From positions 1 through 64,000 of the forward strand of contig NZ_QDGZ01000013.1 in assembly GCF_003076135.1 (NCBI RefSeq): DNA of 64,000 nt. The letters run 5' to 3'. The notes beneath the pieces are model-generated. The model made no database searches. It was not told the DNA's origin and saw only the letters and a list, made by a program, of their open reading frames with translations. The DNA is from Nocardioides gansuensis (lineage in GTDB: Bacteria; Actinomycetota; Actinomycetes; Propionibacteriales; Nocardioidaceae). This document shows, one piece after another, positions 27,320-35,598 of this stretch. Each line of letters starts with the position of its first letter. Positions within the stretch are counted from its first letter, which is position 1. Made by a program: the position numbers and the translations under genes.

Positions 27320-27787
27320 ATGACCACGATCAACGAGATCCTACGGACGAAGGTGTCCGGCGTGTGGGCCGGCACCTATACGGTGCTGACGCCCGGCGGG
27401 CAGCTGCTCGAGCGCTTCGGCAGCAGGCAGGAGGGCCGGATGGAGGGGAGCACGTGGACCGAGCGCGTCACCTACCTCCGCGAGGGCCAGGAGCCCTACG
27501 AGCACTATTACCACGCCACCGTCGAGGGCGACGAGGTCACCTTCCACAACTCCGACATGTGGGGCGAGACCAGCCGCGTGGGCAGCGAGGCGGTGATCTT
27601 CTCCTTCGGCTGGCGGGCCCGTCCCGACGAGCGGATCATCGAGATCACCCGGCCTGACGGGGCCTACCGCTCGCGTGTGTGGCAGCACTTCGTCGGCGGA
27701 GAGCTGCGCAAGCTCACCATCATCGAGGAGCGCCGCGTCCAGGGTGAGGAGCCCGTGCGGTGGGACCCCGCGGACCGAGTCCTGTGA
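27320..27787 (+). CDS. Lipocalin-like DUF3598-type protein
   Basis: This 155-residue, beta-rich soluble protein has the same general pattern as the one at 2990 (early VWAGTYTVLTPGG, late RSRVWQHFVGGELRKLTIIEERRV). AAGGAG upstream supports the ATG at 27320; an upstream in-frame start would overlap the ribosome site. It sits between the nitrilase-like and SDR genes, with a four-base gap to the SDR start. Function is unknown; a ligand carrier or non-catalytic isomerase-like role is possible. Confidence 0.6.
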   Translation: MTTINEILRTKVSGVWAGTYTVLTPGGQLLERFGSRQEGRMEGSTWTERVTYLREGQEPYEHYYHATVEGDEVTFHNSDMWGETSRVGSEAVIFSFGWRARPDERIIEITRPDGAYRSRVWQHFVGGELRKLTIIEERRVQGEEPVRWDPADRVL

Positions 27788-27791
27788 GCCG

Positions 27792-28571
27792 GTGAGCACG
27801 GTCGAGGGGGGCGGGCGGGTCGTCCTGGTCACCGGTGGTGGCACCGGGCTCGGCGCCGCGACCGCACTGCGGCTGGCCGAGCACGGCTACCGGGTGCACG
27901 TCGCCGGCCGGAGCCGGGCGTCGCTGGAGGCCGTCGCCTCCCGGGCCGCGGGCTCGGTGGTGCCGCACGAGCTGGACGTGCGCGACCGCGAGGCCTGCAC
28001 CCGGGTGGTGTCGGCGGTCGTCGACCGGGACGACCGCCTGGACGTCATGGTCAACAACGCCGGCATCTTCCGGCGCGGCCGGGTCAGTGCGGTCTCCCCC
28101 GAGGACTGGCGGGCCACCCTGGAGACGAACCTGACCGGTGCCCTGCACATGGTCCAGGCGGTCGTCGCCGCCTTCCGCGCACAGGTGCCCGACGCCGACG
28201 GCGTCCGCGGCCACGTCGTGAACGTCAACTCCGGAGCCGGCTACTCCGGCTACGTGGAGAGCGCCGCGTACACCGCCTCCAAGTTCGGCCTGGCCGGCCT
28301 CTCCGACGTGCTGCGCCAGGAGGTCGCCGCCGAGGGCGTCAAGGTGACCGACCTGGTGGTCGCCACCGCCGTGGAGAGCGACCTGTCCGACCGCGTCGGC
28401 GTCCGCCGCCTCCCGGCCGACCGGGTGGCACGCGTGGTGCGCGACGTCCTGGCCCTGCCGGGCGACGCCTGCGTGAGCCGGATCGACCTGACCCAGCTCC
28501 CCGAGCGTCGCTCGGAGAGCGCAGCAGTCCCCGCGGCGCCTCGCGCCACGACGAGTGAGGAGATGCAGTGA
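27792..28571 (+). CDS. Short-chain dehydrogenase/reductase
   Basis: This 259-residue oxidoreductase has the NAD(P) motif TGGGTGLG, VNNAGIF, and the catalytic Ser (NSGAGYSG) and Tyr-Lys pair (AAYTASKFG). It oxidises an alcohol or reduces a ketone. The NSGAG block and the AT(A/V)ES(D/E) region are shared with the SDR at 40681, so the two are paralogues. The GTG at 27792 is closely followed by the Gly-rich motif. Its stop overlaps the aldehyde dehydrogenase start, which suggests alcohol to aldehyde to acid conversion. Confidence 0.88.
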   Translation: MSTVEGGGRVVLVTGGGTGLGAATALRLAEHGYRVHVAGRSRASLEAVASRAAGSVVPHELDVRDREACTRVVSAVVDRDDRLDVMVNNAGIFRRGRVSAVSPEDWRATLETNLTGALHMVQAVVAAFRAQVPDADGVRGHVVNVNSGAGYSGYVESAAYTASKFGLAGLSDVLRQEVAAEGVKVTDLVVATAVESDLSDRVGVRRLPADRVARVVRDVLALPGDACVSRIDLTQLPERRSESAAVPAAPRATTSEEMQ

Positions 28572-29908
28572 GTGACGTGCGCGCGAAGGTCGAGGAGCTC
28601 CGCCGGGCCGCCCCCGCCTGGGAGGCCCGAGGACCCTGGGAGCGCCTGCAGGTCCTGGAGCAGTGGGTCCAGGAGCTGCGGGCCCACCGCCACGAGCTCC
28701 GCGACGCCCTGGTGCGCGACACCGGCCGGGTGGTGCTCTCGGACATGGAGATCGACGCCGTGCTGTCCTCGGTCCAGCGTCACGGGCGATGGCTGGCGGA
28801 GGTGCTCCCCGAGCAGCGCCCCCGACCGAGCAGCGACCCCGGGGTCACGATCACCGACGCGTCCGAGCCGATCGGCGTGGCCGGGGTGATCTCGCCGTGG
28901 AACTTCCCGCTGCAGCTCGCGCTGATCGACGCCGTGCCGGCCCTGCTGATGGGCTGTCCGGTGATCGTGAAGCCCACCGAGGTCTGTCCCGCCTTCGTGG
29001 GGCCGCTGCGCCGCACGATCGAGGCGGTCCCGGCCCTCGCCGAGGTGCTGGCCATCGTCGAGGGCGGGCCCGAGACCGGCCGCGAGATCGTCGCGAGCGT
29101 GGACGTCGTCTGCTTCACCGGCAGCGTCGCGACCGGTCGTCAGGTGGCGGTCGCCGCGGCCGAGGCCTTCGTCCCGGCGTTCCTGGAGCTCGGCGGCAAG
29201 GACGCCGCGCTGGTCGCCGTCGGGGCCGACCTGGACGTGGCCGCTGCCGCGCTGGTGTGGGGCGGCACCGCCAACACTGGTCAGTCGTGTATGTCCATCG
29301 AGCGGGTCTACGTCGAGGAGGCGGTCGCCGAGCAGCTGGTGGACCGGCTGGTGACTCAGGCGCGGAGGGTCGGGCTGCACGGCGTCGACGAGGGCGGAGA
29401 GCTGGGACCCTTCATCGACCCGCGGCAGGCGGACGTGGTGCTGGGCCAGGTCCGGAGCGCGGTGGCGGCCGGTGCAACGGTGCTGACCGGGGGTGAGGTG
29501 GAGGTGCACGAAGGACGTCCCTACATGCGCCCGACGGTGGTCACCGCGGTCGACCACTCGATGGAGCTGATGACCGAGGAGACCTTCGGCCCGGTCCTGC
29601 CGGTGATGGCCGTGCCCGACATGGACGAGGCGGTCAGGCTGGCCAACGACACCCGCTACGGCCTCTCCGGCGCGGTCTTCGGCCCCCAGGACACCGCGCC
29701 CGCGCTGGCGGCCCGACTGCACGCCGGTGGGCTCAGCGTCAACGACGTGCTGCTCACCGGGATGGTCCCGGAGGGCGAGAAGCAGGCGTTCAAGCTGTCG
29801 GGGATGGGGCCGAGCCGGATGGGACCGGCGTCGCTGCGCCGCTTCCGGCGGCAGCGAGTGGTGCTGACTCGGCAGCAGCCCGCCCGGCAGCCCTGGTGGT
29901 ACGCCTGA
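28568..29908 (+). CDS. Aldehyde dehydrogenase
   Basis: This 446-residue NAD(P)-dependent aldehyde dehydrogenase has the oxyanion Asn region SPWNFPLQL, the Gly motif FTGSVATGR, the general base Glu (FLELGGKD), the catalytic Cys (NTGQSCMS) and EETFGPVLPV. It is somewhat shorter than the usual 480-500 residues, mostly at the N-terminus. It should make a carboxylate from an aldehyde produced by the ThDP enzyme or SDR in the same operon. The GTG at 28568 overlaps the SDR stop. Confidence 0.92.
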   Translation: MSDVRAKVEELRRAAPAWEARGPWERLQVLEQWVQELRAHRHELRDALVRDTGRVVLSDMEIDAVLSSVQRHGRWLAEVLPEQRPRPSSDPGVTITDASEPIGVAGVISPWNFPLQLALIDAVPALLMGCPVIVKPTEVCPAFVGPLRRTIEAVPALAEVLAIVEGGPETGREIVASVDVVCFTGSVATGRQVAVAAAEAFVPAFLELGGKDAALVAVGADLDVAAAALVWGGTANTGQSCMSIERVYVEEAVAEQLVDRLVTQARRVGLHGVDEGGELGPFIDPRQADVVLGQVRSAVAAGATVLTGGEVEVHEGRPYMRPTVVTAVDHSMELMTEETFGPVLPVMAVPDMDEAVRLANDTRYGLSGAVFGPQDTAPALAARLHAGGLSVNDVLLTGMVPEGEKQAFKLSGMGPSRMGPASLRRFRRQRVVLTRQQPARQPWWYA

Positions 29909-29945
29909 CCCGCGACCGACACGCAACTGACACGGAGGTGGGGAC

Positions 29946-30665
29946 ATGCCCACGATTAGGACCGGTGCGGCCACGAGCAGCCTGCATAGCGGCACGATTG
30001 AGTACCAGGGGGACGCCGGCCTGCGTGGGCGGGAGACCTGGTCGATCACCTGCGCCGACGACGGCACCCGGACGCTCCAGGCCCACTGCCGGATGTTCGA
30101 CAGCCGGGTGGAGCGCTGGGTGGTCCATACCGTCGACGCGGACCTGCGCCCGTTGCGCTCCTTCGTGAGCCAGCGCAAGGGCGGGACCTTCCTGGGGGAG
30201 GGCTGGTTCGTCCTCGAGGATGGGGTGCTGACGGGGGAGTCGCGCACGCCGGGCGAGGGCACGGTGCGGCGCACCGTGCGGCTCGACGGACCGCTCGACT
30301 ACTTCGTGCCGCACGCGGTTTCCGGTGATTCCTGGATCACCCCCTGCTATGACCGCGCGGCCAGCGGCTGGCAGGAGGTGCGGAACGGCTTCACCACGTC
30401 GCTGCTGCCCGACGGCTCGACCGGGCCCGCGATCGAGCAGCACCGGGGGATCCGTCAGCGACTGGTGGGCGAGGAGGAGGTGACCGTCCCCGCGGGCACG
30501 TACCGGACCCAACACTTCGTGGTCAGCCCACGTCTCGATGTCGAGGAGCACCTGTGGGTCACCGACGACGACGCCGCGATGCTCGTGCGGCTGCGCTCGG
30601 ACCGGCTGACCACGACGTACGTCCTCACCGAGCACCGGGTCGAGGCGTTGTGGCCGATCTGTTGA
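29946..30665 (+). CDS. Conserved beta-rich protein, paralogue of 32428 gene
   Basis: This 239-residue protein is not recognised with certainty. It is rich in beta-strand patterns and resembles DUF3108-like proteins (RGRETWSITCADDGTRTLQAH, then VTVPAGTYRTQHF near the end). The protein at 32428 has the same order of motifs (RGREWFHVTRANDGRRTMRA, IEVLAGTFDTVRYRC), so the two are paralogues on either side of a binding-protein gene. There is no signal peptide. A solute-binding or accessory role is a guess. Confidence 0.5.
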   Translation: MPTIRTGAATSSLHSGTIEYQGDAGLRGRETWSITCADDGTRTLQAHCRMFDSRVERWVVHTVDADLRPLRSFVSQRKGGTFLGEGWFVLEDGVLTGESRTPGEGTVRRTVRLDGPLDYFVPHAVSGDSWITPCYDRAASGWQEVRNGFTTSLLPDGSTGPAIEQHRGIRQRLVGEEEVTVPAGTYRTQHFVVSPRLDVEEHLWVTDDDAAMLVRLRSDRLTTTYVLTEHRVEALWPIC

Positions 30666-30691
30666 CGTAGCTCACCAGACGCTCCTAGAGT
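30662..30691 (+). promoter_or_regulatory. Sigma-70-type promoter for the second binding protein
   Basis: TTGACG (30662-30667) and TAGAGT (30686-30691) are 18 bases apart. The predicted start falls at or just before operator site 7, the same layout as at 14434-14488. Confidence 0.65.
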
Positions 30692-30700
30692 TCGCCACAC

Positions 30701-30725
30701 GAAACCACGTTCCGCTCAGCGGTAC
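30701..30725 (+). promoter_or_regulatory. Three-half-site operator, site 7
   Basis: Half-sites GAAAC, GTTCC and GGTAC have the 3- and 7-base spacing. It follows the -10 element by nine bases, and the binding-protein ATG lies 17 bases further on. Confidence 0.75.
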
Positions 30726-30742
30726 AACCGAAGGAGCAGCAC

Positions 30743-32338
30743 ATGCGTCCAGCGCACCCCCGGCGCCACCCACGGCGTCTCACCGCCGGCCTGGCAGCAC
30801 TGGCCCTGGCCCTGGCCCTGACCGCCTGCGGGTCCGGGGCCGGGAGCAACGAGGAGGCGTCGGGCGACGCGGGCGGGAAGCCGCAGCGCGGCGGGACCGT
30901 CACGATCGACTGGGTGGCCGACCCGACCAGCCTGGACCCGCTGAAGTACAACGTCTTCGGCGTCTACAACCTGCTAGGCCTGGTCTACAACAGCCTCTAC
31001 CGCTGGACCGAGGACGGTGAGCTGGAGAGCGAGATCGCCACCGAGGAGCCGCAGCTCAGCGAGGACGGGCTGACCGTCACCATCCCGATCCGCGAGGGCG
31101 TAACGTTCCACGACGGATCCGACCTGACCGCCACGGACGTGGCCTTCACGATCGAGAACGTGATCGACCCTGAAAACGGCTCGATTTGGTACGCGGGCCT
31201 CTCGCCGATCGAGCAGGTCTCCACCCCCGACGACTACACCGTCGAGCTGCAGCTGGGGCGCCGCCACTCGGTGCTGTCCGGGATCCTCGCCCAGGTGCCG
31301 ATCATCTCCTCGGAGAAGGAGTACGTCGCCACCGAGACCTACGCCCAGACGATGATGGGCTCGGGTCCCTTCACCTTCGTCTCCTGGAAGAAGGGCGTTC
31401 AGGTCGAGTTGGCGCGCAACGACGAGTACTGGGACGAGGAGCTGCCCTACCTGGACGGCGTCGTGATGCGCACCGTCAAGGAGGACGCCGGCCGGATGGC
31501 CAACATCGCCAGCGGCAGCTCCGACGTCATGCCGATGGTGCCGTTCAACCAGGTGGAGGCCCTCGAGGGCCGCGGTGTCAACGTCGAGGTGACCCCTCGC
31601 TCGGCGCTCTCGCCGACGATCTTTCCCTCGATGAAGGAGGGGCGCCCGACCGCAGACCCGGCCTTCCGCCGGGCAGTCGCCTGGGCCATCGACCGCGGCA
31701 CGCTCGTCGACCAGGTCTTCAAGGGGGTCGCAGAGCCGGCCTCCACGGTGCTCGCGACCGGCACGCCGCACTGGGACGAGGAGCTGGGCTCCACCTACGG
31801 TGACGCGGCCAACCTCGAGGAGGCGAAGGCCGCGCTAGCCGAGTCCGGCGTCGAGGAGGGCACCGAGATCGAGCTGGTGGTGCGCAACGAGCCGCTCAGC
31901 ATCTCCATGGGCACCGTGATCCAGGCCAACCTCCGGGAACTGGGCCTCGACGCGAGCCTCTCTCCGGAGGAGTCCGCCAGCTACCTGCCGAAGCTCTTCT
32001 CCGGCGACTTCGACCTGATGATGCTCAACATCGAGGTCGGGCTCACCTCGGGCTACACCCCGATGTACGTCTACTCCGCGCTGCACTCGGAGTCCGGGGC
32101 CAACTACACCGGCTTCGCCGACGACGAGCTCGACGGCCTCATGGAGGAGGCGATCAGTGACCCGGAGGACGCCGACGCCGCCTGGCGCGCTGTCCAGGAG
32201 CGCGAGCTCGAGGTGGTGCCGCTGATCCCGACGGTCACCGCGCGCTACGTCGAGGCCTACTCCGACCGGCTCCAGGGGCACACCCCGTCGTCGCTGTTCA
32301 GCCTGCGCGACCTCGACCGGTCCTGGATCGCCGAATAA
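30743..32338 (+). CDS. Lipoprotein, family-5 ABC substrate-binding protein
   Basis: This 531-residue lipoprotein has an Arg/His-rich start, a hydrophobic core and the lipobox LTAC (Cys near residue 29). The family-5 body has DPTSLDPLKYNVFG, IREGVTFHDGSDLTATDV, GSGPFTFVSWKKG and RRAVAWAIDRGTLVDQV. It is a diverged paralogue of the protein at 10516. CCGAAGGAG precedes the ATG at 30743. It probably feeds the dppBCDF-like transporter at 36560-40627, perhaps with a different ligand range. A hairpin follows it. Confidence 0.9.
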   Translation: MRPAHPRRHPRRLTAGLAALALALALTACGSGAGSNEEASGDAGGKPQRGGTVTIDWVADPTSLDPLKYNVFGVYNLLGLVYNSLYRWTEDGELESEIATEEPQLSEDGLTVTIPIREGVTFHDGSDLTATDVAFTIENVIDPENGSIWYAGLSPIEQVSTPDDYTVELQLGRRHSVLSGILAQVPIISSEKEYVATETYAQTMMGSGPFTFVSWKKGVQVELARNDEYWDEELPYLDGVVMRTVKEDAGRMANIASGSSDVMPMVPFNQVEALEGRGVNVEVTPRSALSPTIFPSMKEGRPTADPAFRRAVAWAIDRGTLVDQVFKGVAEPASTVLATGTPHWDEELGSTYGDAANLEEAKAALAESGVEEGTEIELVVRNEPLSISMGTVIQANLRELGLDASLSPEESASYLPKLFSGDFDLMMLNIEVGLTSGYTPMYVYSALHSESGANYTGFADDELDGLMEEAISDPEDADAAWRAVQERELEVVPLIPTVTARYVEAYSDRLQGHTPSSLFSLRDLDRSWIAE

Positions 32339-32346
32339 CCGGACCC

Positions 32347-32381
32347 GGTGGGTCCCGCGAAAACACCCCGCGGGACCCACC
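32347..32381 (+). terminator. Perfect 13-bp hairpin after the binding protein
   Basis: Positions 32347-32359 and 32369-32381 are exact reverse complements around a 9-base A/C-rich loop, eight bases after the stop. Binding-protein genes often carry such hairpins, which raise their expression above downstream genes. Confidence 0.7.
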
Positions 32382-32427
32382 GTCGCTGTACCAGAGGCCA
32401 GGCGCTCGGCGCTCGGCGAGGAGGGAC

Positions 32428-33174
32428 ATGAAGCACCGGACGTGGCGGGGCCGGCTGAGCTACCGCGGGCCCGACGGCGCCGAGCGGGGCCGGGAGTGGT
32501 TCCACGTGACCCGTGCGAACGACGGCCGGCGGACGATGCGGGCCGTCTGCGAAATAGATGACTCCCAGGTGCTGCGCGACGTCACCCTGACCGTCGGCGC
32601 CGACTGGCGCCCGCTCGAGAGCTACGTCCGGGTCTGCGTGGAGGACCGCTGGATCGGCTCCGGCTGGTTCCGCTTCGCCGATGAGGCGGCCTACGCCGAG
32701 GTGGAGAGCGCGACGCTGGGGCGGTTGAGCCAGCGGATGGCCACGCCCGGTGACAGGGCGCCGATGTTCGGTGCTCACCAGGTCGCCGGCGACGGCTGGC
32801 AGGCCGGCCTGCTCGGGCGCGGTGAGACCGGACCCCGGCGGGTCGAGGGCGTGCTGCTCTCGTCGCCGCTGCCCAACGGCGCCTCGGGGCCGCTGCTGGC
32901 GACCACCACGCTGACCATCGAGCAGCTGGGACCGGAGCGGATCGAGGTGCTCGCGGGGACGTTCGACACCGTGCGCTACCGGTGCACGCCCGACGACCTC
33001 CCGCCCGAGGAGCTCTGGGTGCTGCCGGACGACAACCTCCTGGTGCGGTCCGTGTGGACCCACTACGACACCAGCTACGAGCTCGCCGAGCTGTCCGACA
33101 AGCCGGCTCCCGGCGGCAGCCGTCGACCCGGTGGCGCCGCATCCGACCCCACGATGGAGAAGAGGCACGCATGA
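32428..33174 (+). CDS. Conserved beta-rich protein, paralogue of 29946 gene
   Basis: This 248-residue soluble protein shares motif order with the one at 29946 (DUF3108-like). Alternating strands fill residues 1-225, and a low-complexity Pro/Gly/Ser tail follows. GAGGAGGGAC precedes the ATG. It overlaps the SnoaL-like gene by four bases. Its function is unknown. Confidence 0.5.
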   Translation: MKHRTWRGRLSYRGPDGAERGREWFHVTRANDGRRTMRAVCEIDDSQVLRDVTLTVGADWRPLESYVRVCVEDRWIGSGWFRFADEAAYAEVESATLGRLSQRMATPGDRAPMFGAHQVAGDGWQAGLLGRGETGPRRVEGVLLSSPLPNGASGPLLATTTLTIEQLGPERIEVLAGTFDTVRYRCTPDDLPPEELWVLPDDNLLVRSVWTHYDTSYELAELSDKPAPGGSRRPGGAASDPTMEKRHA

Positions 33175-33620
33175 TCGGATCACCCGAGCGGTCCCCGGTG
33201 GACACCGCGACACTGATGCTGGACTCGCTGCGCGACCGCGACTTGGACGGCGTGCTGGACTGCTTCGACGACGCCGAGGACGTCTACGTCTACCTGGAGG
33301 GACCGCGCTGGACCAACCGTGGCGGGGCCCGGATCCACAAGGGCTGGCGCGACTACTTCGAGGCGCCGATCCAGCTCGACCAGTGGCGCTGGACTGAGGG
33401 CCCCTACGTCTTCGAGAGCGGCGACCTGGCGACCGTGTGCGGCGTCATCGAGTATGACTTCCAGGGCGGCGGCCAGCCCCGGCGCCTGAAGATGCGGATG
33501 ACCTGGGTGGTGCGCCGGCGTGAGGACCGGGTGTGGCGGATCGTCCACGAGCACGGCTCCCAGCCGCTCGCCGACCCCTACGGCACCGGTGACTGGTACG
33601 TGGAGGAGGCCAGCGCCTGA
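33171..33620 (+). CDS. SnoaL/NTF2-like protein
   Basis: This 149-residue protein fits the NTF2-like cone fold: an N-terminal helix (LMLDSLRDRDLDGVLDCF), then strands with RIHKGWRDYFEAPIQ and MTWVVRRREDRVWRIVHEHGS, the usual SnoaL-like ending. Members are isomerases, hydratases, cyclases or small ligand binders. The ATG at 33171 overlaps the previous stop. It ends the unit before a bidirectional terminator. Confidence 0.7.
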   Translation: MIGSPERSPVDTATLMLDSLRDRDLDGVLDCFDDAEDVYVYLEGPRWTNRGGARIHKGWRDYFEAPIQLDQWRWTEGPYVFESGDLATVCGVIEYDFQGGGQPRRLKMRMTWVVRRREDRVWRIVHEHGSQPLADPYGTGDWYVEEASA

Positions 33621-33642
33621 CCCGGGCATGACACGAAGCAGG

Positions 33643-33685
33643 ACGACACGAGGGTTGCCGCTCGGAGCGGCAACCCTCGTGTCGC
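33643..33685. terminator. Bidirectional 16-18-bp hairpin terminator
   Basis: Positions 33645-33660 and 33668-33683 are exact reverse complements, and two more pairs can close inside the loop. It lies between the convergent SnoaL-like and membrane-protein genes. Confidence 0.8.
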
Positions 33686-33707
33686 GTCCGGGGCCGCCGC
33701 CCGTGGC

Positions 33708-34448
33708 TCAGCCGCCGATGACGACGTCCGCGCCGGGCTTGACCACACCGAGGAATGCGGCGACCAGGACCAGCACCCAGATCGAGTAGACCCAGGGGAC
33801 GGCCCGGCGCATTGAGCCGCCGATCGCCTGCTCGACCTCGGGCGTCGAGCCGCTGGTCATGAGCTGGCCGAAGGCGGGGCCGAAGGGACGCAGGCTGAGC
33901 CGGATCATGATCCCGCAGAAGATGCACAGCGCGTAGGCCAGCACCTTGCCGGCCAGCCACTTCGGGTTGGTCTCCACGCCGAACGGCTCGGCGACCGCCA
34001 GTGCGTAGCAGGCCGCCAGCACGAGACCCACCGTCACCGCGACACGCACCACCCAGTCGGCCCGGAAGGCCAGGTCGGCGTGCTTGGCCGGCGCCTTGAA
34101 GAAGGCGACCAGCATGATCGCCAGCCATAGGAGTCCACCGGCCCACGTGAGTGCCAGGGGCCAGCCGTAAAAGATGTCACGGCCGAAGTCGCTCGCGGCC
34201 ATGAGGGTCACCCCGCTGGGCAGCATCAGGATCAGGCAGACGCGGGGGGCGAGGTCGACCATGTGCATGACCTTCATGGCGATGGCCCGACCGGCGGGGG
34301 AGACCCCGGGGTCGACGACGAACTTGGAGGAGTAGAAGACGCCGATGTCGCTGCCCAGCCAGTAGGTCAGGAGGATGATGTGCAAGAAGATCGCGAAGCT
34401 GTGGAGGTCGAAGCCGACCGCCGGTTCGAGAGTGGCCGCGAGGTCCAT
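33708..34448 (-). CDS. Six-span integral membrane protein of unknown function
   Basis: This 246-residue protein has about six hydrophobic segments, near residues 17-39, 70-86, 96-117, 132-154, 162-183 and 217-238. The first contains HIILLTYWLGSDIGVFYSS and the second helix region MHMVDLAPRVC; the in-membrane His and Asp residues resemble CopD- or cytochrome-b-like membrane proteins, but no firm family is recognised. It may pass electrons from the flavoproteins to the quinone pool or bind metal. It is divergent from the IclR gene across operator site 8. Confidence 0.6.
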   Translation of the reverse strand: MDLAATLEPAVGFDLHSFAIFLHIILLTYWLGSDIGVFYSSKFVVDPGVSPAGRAIAMKVMHMVDLAPRVCLILMLPSGVTLMAASDFGRDIFYGWPLALTWAGGLLWLAIMLVAFFKAPAKHADLAFRADWVVRVAVTVGLVLAACYALAVAEPFGVETNPKWLAGKVLAYALCIFCGIMIRLSLRPFGPAFGQLMTSGSTPEVEQAIGGSMRRAVPWVYSIWVLVLVAAFLGVVKPGADVVIGG

Positions 34449-34527
34449 GGGTCTCCATTCCGTGACTGCCCCCGGGATCGGGTGCGAGTGGGGCGCGGGG
34501 GTTGAGGGATTCGTTGGTCCGTTCCGC

Positions 34528-34552
34528 GGAACAGTGTTTCACTGTACGGAGT
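34528..34552 (+). promoter_or_regulatory. Three-half-site operator, site 8
   Basis: Half-sites GGAAC, GTTTC and GGAGT have 3- and 7-base spacers; an extra GTTCC at 34521-34525 makes a second short palindrome with the first half. It lies between the membrane-protein gene and the IclR gene, so the regulator may control itself. Confidence 0.75.
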
Positions 34553-34723
34553 TCTCGTCCAGCATCTTCTCGACACCCCTGCGAAACCGTTGCGCGGCAC
34601 GCCTTCCTCGTGGGAGAAAGGGCGTTACGAGACGCGGAACACGTTTTCGTGGGCCACGACGGGGCACCCCCTTCCGTCCGCGTGCGCTCCGCGTCGCCCC
34701 GACCAGGACCCAGGAGTAGAGCC

Positions 34724-35545
34724 ATGCCCCCTCGCAGTGCCCGGAGCAACGACGGAGAGGCGTCGGCGAACGCCTCCAAGGGCACCATCGCCACCGTCGA
34801 ACGCGCGGTCGACGTCCTCCTGCACATCGCGGAAAGGCCCGGTCCCGACTTCGGCATCACCGAGCTGGCCGACGACCTCTCGATGTCCAAGGCGGCCGTC
34901 CACCGAGTCATGGCGTCGCTGAAGAGCCGTGGTCTGGTCGAGGTCGACGAGCGGAGCCGGCGCTACTCCCTCGGGGTCGGTGCGCTGCGCCTTGGGCTCG
35001 CATACCTGGATCGCATCGACGTGCGTCGGATGGGCCGGCCGGCGCTGGAGCGACTCTCGGAGCGTACCGGCGAGACCGCCACGCTGTCGGTCCTCCTGGG
35101 CGAGCACGAGCGCATCTACGTGGACCAGGTCACCCCGGACCGCGAGGTGATCATGTCGGTCACCATGGGCGAGCCCTACCCGCTGCACGCGGGGGCGTCG
35201 GGCCGCGCCTTCCTGGCCTTCCTCCCGGAGGAGACCCGGGAGACCTACCTGGCCGCCCGGGGGCTGCGGGCGCTGACCGACCGGACTGTGGTGGACGTCG
35301 CCGAGTTGCGCGAGGTGCTCGACCGCGTTCGGTCCGACGGGTGGGCGATGTCCAGTGGCGAGCGCAAGGCCGGCGCGGCCTCCGTGGCGGCCCCGGTGCT
35401 GAGCCACGACGGCTTTCCGGTGGCGGTGGTGAGCGTCTGTGGTCCGGAGGAGCGATTCGCGGCCCACGTGGACGAGTGCCGGGAGGAGCTGCTCAAGACC
35501 GTGCGGAACCTGTCTCTGCAGTTCGGGTGGTCCAGCGCCTCATAA
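34724..35545 (+). CDS. IclR-family transcriptional regulator
   Basis: This 273-residue regulator has a winged helix at about residues 25-85 (TVERAVDVLLHIAERP, GITELADDLSMSKAAVHRVMASLKSRGLVE) and a C-terminal IclR effector domain (LHAGASGRAFLAFLP, GWAMSSGERKAGAASVAAPVL, AVVSVCGPEERF). AGGAG nine bases upstream supports the ATG at 34724. IclR proteins bind aromatic or aliphatic acids and often control degradation islands. PcaU-type members bind operators built of three repeats, two inverted plus one direct, as seen in this island. It is my best candidate for the binder. Confidence 0.9.
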   Translation: MPPRSARSNDGEASANASKGTIATVERAVDVLLHIAERPGPDFGITELADDLSMSKAAVHRVMASLKSRGLVEVDERSRRYSLGVGALRLGLAYLDRIDVRRMGRPALERLSERTGETATLSVLLGEHERIYVDQVTPDREVIMSVTMGEPYPLHAGASGRAFLAFLPEETRETYLAARGLRALTDRTVVDVAELREVLDRVRSDGWAMSSGERKAGAASVAAPVLSHDGFPVAVVSVCGPEERFAAHVDECREELLKTVRNLSLQFGWSSAS

Positions 35546-35565
35546 ATGTCGGACGGTTCCCTTGC

Positions 35566-35590
35566 GGAACACCGTTCCTATGAGTGAAAC
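35566..35590 (+). promoter_or_regulatory. Three-half-site operator, site 9
   Basis: Half-sites GGAAC, GTTCC and GAAAC match the consensus exactly, with 3- and 7-base spacers. It ends eight bases before the VOC-gene ATG at 35599, so the leader is almost wholly operator. Confidence 0.85.
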
Positions 35591-35598
35591 TGTGGGGC

